DNA from: a virus | Virus record (IMG/VR): IMGVR_UViG_3300006735_000030 | Span: 1 to 64,000 of that record | Length of the DNA: 64,000 nt | Strand: one strand, 5' to 3' | Notes under the pieces: generated by a model | What the model saw: the letters and a program-made list of their open reading frames with translations, nothing else | Told to the model about the DNA's origin: nothing | Databases searched by the model: none | Shown: positions 57,335 to 64,000 of the stretch, piece by piece | Numbering within the stretch: position 1 is the first letter of the stretch | Layout of the letters: each line of letters starts with the position of its first letter | Position numbers and translations under genes: made by a program

Positions 57335-58625
57335 TAAATTTTCCTGTTATATCATCCATCTCATGATAATTTTTTCCCTTTGCTATCTTGACTGGGTATG
57401 TACCACCTTGTTCTAATGTCTCCTTTACCATACCAATAAAGTCCAACCCGTCACTAATCTTAAAGTCAAATAGGAAAGAATCATAACTATAGAGAATTAA
57501 TTTACTCTTGTACCCTTTTAGTTTGGGAATTAAATCTGAAAGAGCTCTCATATTATTCTCTGTTTCCATTAACTGAATAAGATAATTGAACACTTTATTC
57601 TTATTCATATCAATTAGATTTTCCCTATATATTTCCTTATTATAAATATCAGATGTAATAAAATTACCACTTTTATACTCTTGCCATTTTTTGTTAATGT
57701 AACCATCAACTTTCTTAAAGAATGGATTTATATCAATCACTTCTTGTGGTATATGACCATACAAATATTGAAAAGACAACTTCTTACTTTCTTCATAACT
57801 ACATTTATAAAATTTAGACATATGTTCGTGTACCGAACCATTTGGAAATTTGTAACCAACGATTTTACCAATCAACCTCAAATGGTAAGCATCAAAATCC
57901 ATCTCAACCAACATACCATCTTTGTATCTACTAACAAATTGTTGTCTACTACCATCTTTCTTATTTAGAGCTGCAAAATTGATACCACCAAATCTGTTAC
58001 TTGGTCTTCCAGTACTTGTGTATGGATTGTATTCTGAATAAACCAATCCATTATTCTTTGTCATCAAACCAAATTGTTCTATGTATTGTAGATTTTCTAA
58101 CACTTCAAAATTGTACGTATCATAACAATCTTGTTTCTTACCAAATACAACCATAGCTATTTTCTTGACAACTTCCCTACACCACTCAACGTGTTTTAGA
58201 AGTGGTACTACACAATTTATGTTATCAAACTTACGAAAGTATGTGTAAAAATGTTGATGTGAATTTGTAGTAATCTCATCAATTGATAATGGGTCATTTT
58301 TACGTAAGTAATGTATCATCTGTAAATCAAATACATTATCCCATTTCAAAAAATGTAGTAATACTTTTTTATCGTGTGTATAAACATTCTTTGATGTTCT
58401 AATCTTGTTGATGTATTTTAAGTCTAAATTTAAAGAATCAGAGTGTCTAAAAGGCAGTACATACTCTTTTGTATCATCATCTAATAATCTAATATATAGA
58501 AGACACAATTTTGTATCTACTGGATGTTTATTTACATCACATTGAATAGGAACTACAACAGAGTCATGTTTTTTAAACTCTCTTATAAACTTATCCCATT
58601 CTCTACTTGATTCTACTATGACCAA
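57324..58625 (-). CDS. Divergent family A DNA polymerase
   Basis: The 433-residue protein has a weak 3'-5' exonuclease-like N terminus (no clear DxE), then polymerase A signs: YNPYTSTGRPSNRFGGINFA near residue 205, motif A as VEMDFDAYHLRLIG near 243, a motif B-like SYEESKKLSFQYLYG near 275 and motif C as LYSYDSFLFDF near 378. Both catalytic Asp residues are kept, though the usual Ile-Glu-Leu after motif A and His-Asp-Glu of motif C are changed. It is a second polymerase beside gp43. Its role may be repair, plasmid-like replication or DNA modification. Confidence 0.75.
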   Translation of the reverse strand: MVIVESSREWDKFIREFKKHDSVVVPIQCDVNKHPVDTKLCLLYIRLLDDDTKEYVLPFRHSDSLNLDLKYINKIRTSKNVYTHDKKVLLHFLKWDNVFDLQMIHYLRKNDPLSIDEITTNSHQHFYTYFRKFDNINCVVPLLKHVEWCREVVKKIAMVVFGKKQDCYDTYNFEVLENLQYIEQFGLMTKNNGLVYSEYNPYTSTGRPSNRFGGINFAALNKKDGSRQQFVSRYKDGMLVEMDFDAYHLRLIGKIVGYKFPNGSVHEHMSKFYKCSYEESKKLSFQYLYGHIPQEVIDINPFFKKVDGYINKKWQEYKSGNFITSDIYNKEIYRENLIDMNKNKVFNYLIQLMETENNMRALSDLIPKLKGYKSKLILYSYDSFLFDFKISDGLDFIGMVKETLEQGGTYPVKIAKGKNYHEMDDITGKFNGN

Positions 58626-59314
58626 TTGTGTGCTTCACTCCATAGTTCTGTTGTTTTAGGGTATACTTCTTTCATTTGTTCCAATAACACTTTAGCATAT
58701 TCTTGTATTTCCCATTGAGAAGTTTTCTCATTTCTTAACTCTATGAAATTCATAATAGCTTGAAACGATGCTGTCCAATATACTTCGGTGTATTGATTCA
58801 ATGGAAGTATTGCTCTTGCTTGTTCTTTACCAACTCCCATGTCTAATAACTTTTGATATTGTTGGTTAGCATGAAACATAGCAGTTTCCCAATGATGTTT
58901 TGCTACATCTTGTTCCTCAACTGCTCCTTCTGTTGCTTGTTTGTTATCTTCTGATTGTTGTCTGAATACTTCTGGTGTGTAGAAGTCTTCAACTACAACA
59001 TACCTACCACTAATCTCATTCCAAGCATGGTCTTTGGTGGAAGAGTTAGATGTTGTCTCTATTCCAACTACGTGTTTATACCATTGTCTCATTACGAACT
59101 CTGGTGCTTTAATATGAAATTGAACTTGTAAGTGTCTGAATGGGGAGTAGTGTTTGTATTTAGCAAGATAACGAACTAATCGTTCATCTGACTTATCGAA
59201 CTTCTCTTTTCTCTTACCGAATGATACACGAGCAGAATTAACCACAGTTAGGTCACTTCCGAGCGAATCTATAACTTCGATAAAACCTTTGTCTAATACT
59301 TGGGATTTTAACAT
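58616..59314 (-). CDS. thyX: Flavin-dependent thymidylate synthase
   Basis: The 232-residue protein has the ThyX features RVSFGKRKE, YSPFRHLQVQFHIKAPEFVMRQWYKH, a longer form of the RHR motif ending in HAWNEISGRY near residue 104, and the C-terminal RAILPLNQYTEVYWTASFQAIMNFIELR. The stretch between YKH and NEISGRY is expanded, as in several phage ThyX proteins. It makes dTMP from dUMP with FAD and folate. Confidence 0.93.
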   Translation of the reverse strand: MLKSQVLDKGFIEVIDSLGSDLTVVNSARVSFGKRKEKFDKSDERLVRYLAKYKHYSPFRHLQVQFHIKAPEFVMRQWYKHVVGIETTSNSSTKDHAWNEISGRYVVVEDFYTPEVFRQQSEDNKQATEGAVEEQDVAKHHWETAMFHANQQYQKLLDMGVGKEQARAILPLNQYTEVYWTASFQAIMNFIELRNEKTSQWEIQEYAKVLLEQMKEVYPKTTELWSEAHNWS

Positions 59315-59342
59315 ATATAACCTTTATTTAAATATAAGTAGT

Positions 59343-59972
59343 TTAGTAAATGTCCATCCTATCAAGCTTTTTTTGCAATTCTATCATTTCTTTATCTTTT
59401 TCTGATGGTTGATACCCGTCTAATAAACCAAGAGTTAATGCTGTTAGATTTTTGAAGTCTCGTTCGGCTTTTTCCAAAACATTAACGTTATGTGTTTTGA
59501 TATCATCTTCTTTACCAGTTATTTTCCATTTAATTTTTATTTTTTTATATGTTGGTGGAACACTCTTAAAAGCTGATGGTTTTATTTCGATTGGAACAGA
59601 TTCTTCATTAGCGGCTATTCTAACAAAAGCTCTATCTACAAAACCTTTTTTAGCATCAGTAAGTCTTGTTTTAAAACTAAATGGTTTTGGTGTATAAAAA
59701 GGTGGTACTTTATCTTTAGCTCTTACATACTCTTTATAATCTGTCTCACCTTTCTGTCTCATTATTACTTCTGATTTATTTTCATCAAAGTCTACTTCAG
59801 TAACATATATTTCTGTACCATCACTTTGATACATAATATGATATGGTATTTCAGGACTTACAAATTCTCCATCAAGATATTTGAAATCATTTACACCAGT
59901 TTTTCCAGCGTAAGTTTCTATTCTATTAGATTTTGTTATTAATTGTTGTATGTATACTGTATCTTCTGGCAT
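59343..59972 (-). CDS. Possible baseplate or virion protein
   Basis: The 209-residue protein is beta-rich with FVSPEIPYHIMYQSDGTEIYVTEVDFDENKSE and PPTYKKIKIKWKITGKEDD, and ends in a helix (KEMIELQKKLDRMDIY). It lies between ThyX and a large virion protein. A structural role is guessed from context and composition. Confidence 0.55.
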   Translation of the reverse strand: MPEDTVYIQQLITKSNRIETYAGKTGVNDFKYLDGEFVSPEIPYHIMYQSDGTEIYVTEVDFDENKSEVIMRQKGETDYKEYVRAKDKVPPFYTPKPFSFKTRLTDAKKGFVDRAFVRIAANEESVPIEIKPSAFKSVPPTYKKIKIKWKITGKEDDIKTHNVNVLEKAERDFKNLTALTLGLLDGYQPSEKDKEMIELQKKLDRMDIY

Positions 59973-59978
59973 TTTATT

Positions 59979-62900
59979 CTACTTCTGAAGTTTTGTTTGT
60001 CCATATGGTTGTGGTGGTTCTATATTATTATCCCAAAATTTCTTTCTAACTGAAAATGGTACTGGTTGTTTTGGTGACTCACCAAAGTAAGATGTATTCT
60101 TACTACCACCAGCTTTTGGTGGTCTCCACTTTGGCATCCTCACATATACATATAAGTCATTTTGTTTATGTGTTCCAGAATATGTGGATTCAAGTGGTAA
60201 TTGTTTTTTAACCTTTTTCCCTTTTGGTTTTTGTTTTTCTTTTTGTTTTCTCTTTCTTTCTGCTTCTTTTCTTTTTCTTTCTTGTTCTTGTTTTTTCTTT
60301 CTATTAGCCGCATCTCTTTCAGCTTTAATTCTTTCGGCTTCTTTTCTCTTCTCTTCCTCTGGGTCAGGGTCTTTTGGTTGTGGTTGTTTTGGCCCTACAA
60401 AACCATCGTCTGATGGTGGTGATAAAGAACCTGGTGGTAATGGTAAACCTAAAGCTTTCATCTTTTCTGCTTTTGTTAAACTCTTTTCGTAGTTCTCATT
60501 TTGTACTATCTTTATTTTTTGTTCTTCAGATAGTGCAATTGCTTCTGAGTCTGTTGTACTAGCACATCTCATCAAACCTTTTATTCCAGTAACCCAACCA
60601 TCAGTTCCTATATTATGTGAAATATCAGTAGCTTGAAAACATACCAAATCATCATACATTTCTGGTAAGTAACTCGTAAGAAAAGCATTACCAGGAACTA
60701 TACCACCAATCCCAGTAACTTCTATATCAATTTCTAATGGAACTAATATGTCTCTTCTTGAGTTACTACTCCCTTCACCAGTAGTTAATATTGATTTCAT
60801 AATCTCTTGATAATTTATAGTACCTTTTGTTTTCAATATACCAAATTGGTTATATATTTTTCTATCATCATCGTCTATTTCGAAGACTGGTTTTTTTTCA
60901 TCACCAAAGGATTGAACTTCCTCTTTTTTACCTTTTGTTTGTAATGCAGTAACAAACACTTTTTCTTTTTCTTGTAGTTCAAAAGCGGCTCTTAGAGCGG
61001 CGTTTTTTGCTTTTACGGCTTCATCTTCTGAATTGTCATCTTCTTTATCTTTTTCTGCTTCTTCTGATGGTTTTATAGCTATTTCTGGACCAGAATCTAA
61101 AGTTAGTTCACCTCTATTTGCATTTGGGTCTTCTGGATTCTCACTACCAAAGTTAAGTCTCTCCCACGCCATTTTCATATCACCAATAGAGTCATCTTTA
61201 GTTTGTCCAGATAATTTACCAAGTCTTATAGCTCCTGGATTACCAGCGGTAGATGGAGCTTCACCACTCGTATTGGCTCCGAACATAGCCGCTGTCTGCA
61301 TTGAACTTGGTAGTTTAGCTGTAAGATTGTGTGTTTTTACAATACTTCTTTCATTCATTACATTGAATATGTATAATAATCCATCAACTTTACTACCATC
61401 ATAAGTACTTGGGCTTTCAATTAAATCTTTAACACTCTGGTGTGTATAATGTTCATCAATGACACTACATCTACCATCTTTACCAGTATTACTTGTGGTG
61501 ATTTTTAAATTCCAAATACCATATCGTGCATTTAATTTGTTAAAAATATTGGTCATTCCAGCTTCTATTGTTAAAACATCTTTGAAAGCTTGTTTTATCA
61601 CATCAAAGTGAATTAGAATATTTCTTAGTCTACCTTTATTTGCATCTCCTGGGGCTGCAAAATCTGGAAAGACATCTTTTCTTTCAACCAACATATTATA
61701 AAATTTCAATACTTTTTCACTATCACCGCCCCAATCATCGTCTCCATTAGCAGTTAATGGCCATTGTCCAGGAAAAATAAACTCTGAAATATCTGCAGTA
61801 ACTAAACTTTCATGGTTTGATATTAAAACAGATTCAAAGTCATCTAATTGTGGTATACCATCTTTCATCTTTGGTATTATACTTCTAAAATCAGAAAATA
61901 CCCTTTCCTCTGGATTTGAACCACCACTTGTATTAATTTTTCCTAAGAACTTACTTATGATATTGTCTTCCATCCAACCCCAAGTTATGTAAGGGCCAAA
62001 TTGAGTATCACCATACCACTTTTGAACTTCAAACGCTACCAAACCATTTGGTTGTTCTCCTGGTGGTAGAAAAGAATTACCAAACCATTTGCCAGAAGAA
62101 CATAAAGCTTGTATTTCTTTTTCTAATTGATTTATGAACTCTGGTAAAGTTGGTATAGTTCGAGACTTTGGTGTTTCTTCATCACTTTCATCGGAAGAAT
62201 GTTTTGAAGCAGTACTTCCTTTTATTTCTTGACCCAAAGTATTTACACCCAAAGAAGTTATTTCTGTTGTACAATCAAAACCACCATCTTCACGAGTTTT
62301 CCACTCAAAGTTTTTAATCAAACCAGCCATAGCGTCGTACTTACCTTTTAGTGACCATATCTGTTCTTGTATTTGTTTATACGCGTCACCATTAGATATT
62401 GCGTCTATATCCATAAATCTAATATCTGATAAATCTTTTAGTGATGAGAATCCCCATTCCAAAACTACTGGTTTACCATGAGCTAAAAAATGTGGTGTTA
62501 ATCTTGATATGTCTTCAAATGAAAAACAAGTCCAACTAATTGTAGCGTTTCTTATAGCTTTCATTGAACCAGCAAATTCTACACTAATAGAAGTCACACC
62601 TGGTAATGGTCTATATCTATCAGCTAACTTACCATCTCTTGTATTGGTAGCATTTAAAGTATCCCATCTTCCCATGTCGTACATATCTCTAAAACCATCT
62701 GCGTTAACAAAGTTTCCATTGTCATCTTTTGCTAACTCACCACCCATTATAGAAACAAATTTCATACCACCATTTCTATTTCTAACAAAAACTGGTTTCT
62801 TTTTATTTTCATCTGAATAAACTAACTTTCCCTCTTCATCTTTTTTCTGTACCAAAGTACTATCTACTGGAGAAAACATTCTAATGAATGTAGATTTAGC

Positions 62901-63029
62901 ATAAATGTCTTTTATTTTTTGACCAACACCCGCTTGTGGTGTATTTGGCGAAATATCCCTAACCATTGCATTCTCAATTTCATGCAACGTTTTTCTAACG
63001 TCTGGATGTATTTCTGATAAGTTTAACAA
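59979..63029 (-). CDS. Large virion/baseplate-associated protein
   Basis: The 1016-residue protein contains YRPLPGVTSISVEFAGSMKAIRNATISWTC... near residue 140 and RLTPHFLAHGKPVVLEWGFS near 182, segments I recall in structural proteins of marine T4-like phages. The C terminus holds a long Lys/Glu/Arg-rich coiled region (residues about 900-960) then a Pro-rich tail. It may be a baseplate or tail component of the puncturing device. Exact identity is unknown. Confidence 0.7.
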   Translation of the reverse strand: MLNLSEIHPDVRKTLHEIENAMVRDISPNTPQAGVGQKIKDIYAKSTFIRMFSPVDSTLVQKKDEEGKLVYSDENKKKPVFVRNRNGGMKFVSIMGGELAKDDNGNFVNADGFRDMYDMGRWDTLNATNTRDGKLADRYRPLPGVTSISVEFAGSMKAIRNATISWTCFSFEDISRLTPHFLAHGKPVVLEWGFSSLKDLSDIRFMDIDAISNGDAYKQIQEQIWSLKGKYDAMAGLIKNFEWKTREDGGFDCTTEITSLGVNTLGQEIKGSTASKHSSDESDEETPKSRTIPTLPEFINQLEKEIQALCSSGKWFGNSFLPPGEQPNGLVAFEVQKWYGDTQFGPYITWGWMEDNIISKFLGKINTSGGSNPEERVFSDFRSIIPKMKDGIPQLDDFESVLISNHESLVTADISEFIFPGQWPLTANGDDDWGGDSEKVLKFYNMLVERKDVFPDFAAPGDANKGRLRNILIHFDVIKQAFKDVLTIEAGMTNIFNKLNARYGIWNLKITTSNTGKDGRCSVIDEHYTHQSVKDLIESPSTYDGSKVDGLLYIFNVMNERSIVKTHNLTAKLPSSMQTAAMFGANTSGEAPSTAGNPGAIRLGKLSGQTKDDSIGDMKMAWERLNFGSENPEDPNANRGELTLDSGPEIAIKPSEEAEKDKEDDNSEDEAVKAKNAALRAAFELQEKEKVFVTALQTKGKKEEVQSFGDEKKPVFEIDDDDRKIYNQFGILKTKGTINYQEIMKSILTTGEGSSNSRRDILVPLEIDIEVTGIGGIVPGNAFLTSYLPEMYDDLVCFQATDISHNIGTDGWVTGIKGLMRCASTTDSEAIALSEEQKIKIVQNENYEKSLTKAEKMKALGLPLPPGSLSPPSDDGFVGPKQPQPKDPDPEEEKRKEAERIKAERDAANRKKKQEQERKRKEAERKRKQKEKQKPKGKKVKKQLPLESTYSGTHKQNDLYVYVRMPKWRPPKAGGSKNTSYFGESPKQPVPFSVRKKFWDNNIEPPQPYGQTKLQK

Positions 63030-63040
63030 CTTACAACCCT

Positions 63041-63340
63041 CTATCGTTTAGTATTGATTCTTTTAAATTCGTCTAATATGACACTTATATTTCTTGGTAT
63101 ACGAATCCTATCACCTGGTTTTGGTCTTGATTCATGTGAGTAACCATTGGCTTTTGCTAAAATCCACCACAATGTTGAATCTTGATAGTATTTATACGCT
63201 AACCAATCAAATCTTTCAAAGTCACGAGCAAAATGAAATGTATCTGTATCTTGAATTGGAATCTCTGGGAACAATGTTATACCAAATGAACGTTTTCCAT
63301 TTTTGTCTATTTTTTCTTTACTATATTTGTATCTTTCCAT
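63041..63340 (-). CDS. 53: Baseplate wedge subunit, gp53-like (LysM-type)
   Basis: The 99-residue protein has FERFDWLAYKYYQDSTLWWILAKANG followed by SRPKPGDRIRIPRNI, the pattern of gp53-type wedge proteins that carry a LysM-like fold. T4 gp53 is 196 residues, so this is a reduced form as in many marine phages. It overlaps the C-terminal gene by one base. Confidence 0.8.
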   Translation of the reverse strand: MERYKYSKEKIDKNGKRSFGITLFPEIPIQDTDTFHFARDFERFDWLAYKYYQDSTLWWILAKANGYSHESRPKPGDRIRIPRNISVILDEFKRINTKR

Positions 63341-64000
63341 TAACTACCCCTACCTGAGTTTTGTATTGCTTCATAAGTCCTATCTGGGTCAATTCTAACT
63401 GGGTCTTGTGGTTCATTATTTGTTGGGTCTGTAGCAAAAGTTCCAAATTCTTCAGTACCACTTAACCAAGGTAAATCAAAATGTTTACCAGTCATTGATA
63501 ATGCGTATTGACCAATAAACTTAAATCCAATTTGTACAGTCACAAATTTTGGTAACTGCATTGGTACATCAATATCCCAAGGGCTTCCGTCTTCTATTGT
63601 TAAAGAAATATTATCAATTAATCCTGGTGTATTTTTATATAAATTACCAATAGTCAATTCTATAAATGGTGGTGTCATTAATCTACCACCAGTTTCACCA
63701 GCAGATTTAAATTGTGGATAACCAAGACCAACAAGATAATTTAATTTTTCCCACATAGGAATCATCTCTTGTTTTGACATTGGATAAACTTTGAAACCAA
63801 ATCCTATGGCTCTATCTGCACCAGTGTAAGTATAAACTTTGTCTGGTCTACCTATATATTGAGTCTCATTCCAACCTGGTGTTATTGTATCACTAATTCC
63901 TTCTAAGGTTGCTCTAAATACTATGAACTTATTATTAACTAAGTCCTTAAATTTAAATGGAATAAAATCCATATCTGAATTATCAGAACCATATGGTGTC
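63340..64000 (-). CDS. Virion protein, start outside the window
   Basis: An ATG at 63972 would give 210 residues, but the frame stays open to the window edge (TPYGSDNSD precedes), so the start is probably beyond 64000. Conserved-looking parts are FIPFKFKDLVNNKFIVFRATLEGISDTI, RPDKVYTYTGADRAIGFGFKVYP and WEKLNYLVGLGYPQF. I recall C-terminal parts like this in baseplate-associated proteins of marine T4-like phages. It is next to gp53. Confidence 0.72.
   Translation of the reverse strand, partial: TPYGSDNSDMDFIPFKFKDLVNNKFIVFRATLEGISDTITPGWNETQYIGRPDKVYTYTGADRAIGFGFKVYPMSKQEMIPMWEKLNYLVGLGYPQFKSAGETGGRLMTPPFIELTIGNLYKNTPGLIDNISLTIEDGSPWDIDVPMQLPKFVTVQIGFKFIGQYALSMTGKHFDLPWLSGTEEFGTFATDPTNNEPQDPVRIDPDRTYEAIQNSGRGS

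Noticed and set aside
60184-60492. Plus-strand frames rich in Phe and Ser
   Set aside because: These mirror the Lys/Glu/Arg-rich coiled region of the large virion protein and have no ribosome site.
1-64000. CRISPR array or insertion sequence
   Set aside because: No regularly spaced repeats, no transposase and no long terminal repeats were seen.

Overview
The window reads as the interior of a large, AT-rich tailed phage of the T4-like (myovirus) supergroup. The evidence is a near-complete T4-type replication set: clamp loader gp44/gp62, clamp gp45, family B polymerase gp43, helicase gp41, an RNase H/FEN-type nuclease, UvsX and gp32. A gp53-like baseplate wedge protein and large virion proteins lie at the high-coordinate end. 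Every gene I accept lies on the minus strand, so the window is transcribed from high to low coordinates; the plus-strand open frames are shadows. Most starts carry strong AGGAG-type Shine-Dalgarno (SD) sequences, and many gene ends overlap the next start by 1 to 8 bases. Several intergenic gaps carry sigma70-like promoters (TTGAC/TTGAAC, 17 base spacer, TATA-type -10). The host is inferred only. The B12-type ribonucleotide reductase, the TonB-dependent receptor with a carboxypeptidase-regulatory-like domain, signal peptides ending in FGQ/YSQ/VAQ, and type II pseudopilins together suggest a marine Gram-negative of the FCB/Marinimicrobia kind.

Layout by coordinate. 0 to 5.5 kb: small proteins, several starting with a shared MIKL-x(4-5)-E leader that resembles the T4 capsid-targeting, prohead-protease-cleaved leader. 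With them are a 19-residue Cys-rich microprotein, membrane microproteins (possible lysis genes), a prolyl-hydroxylase-like oxygenase, a thioredoxin and a lipoprotein. 5.5 to 26.8 kb: a very large glycan operon with an epimerase, many glycosyltransferases, a cupin, a PIG-L deacetylase, methyltransferases, a hexapeptide acyltransferase, a DegT aminotransferase, a sulfotransferase fused to a beta-propeller, and a glycosyltransferase fused to an acetyltransferase. 26.8 to 39 kb: small regulators, a SLOG protein, a RecB/Cas4-like nuclease, ClpP, gp62, a PfkB kinase, gp44, gp45, glutaredoxin and gp43, bracketed by two paralogous glycosyltransferase-like genes. 39 to 42 kb: a complete TonB-dependent receptor. 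42 to 48.4 kb: NrdJ, gp41, the RNase H/FEN-type nuclease, UvsX and gp32.

48.4 to 49.1 kb is a gene-free stretch with its own promoter, about 500 bases of dense hairpins and a terminator: a candidate large structured RNA. 49.1 to 52.6 kb is a cargo operon of exported proteins: three classical type II/IV pseudopilins, one variant pilin-like protein, a signal-peptide TonB C-terminal-domain protein and two envelope proteins. 52.8 to 54.5 kb has small genes around a second candidate RNA carrying a perfect tRNA T-arm. 54.5 to 64 kb has a DUF6445-like oxygenase, a large unknown protein, a divergent family A DNA polymerase (a second polymerase beside gp43), ThyX and baseplate/virion proteins, with the last gene running off the window.

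The parts most likely to be new are the structured RNA at 48.55-49.07 kb, the phage-borne pseudopilin/TonB-domain operon, the phage-borne TonB-dependent receptor, and the T-arm RNA at 53.7-53.9 kb. Family assignments are from motif recognition only; no database search was run.
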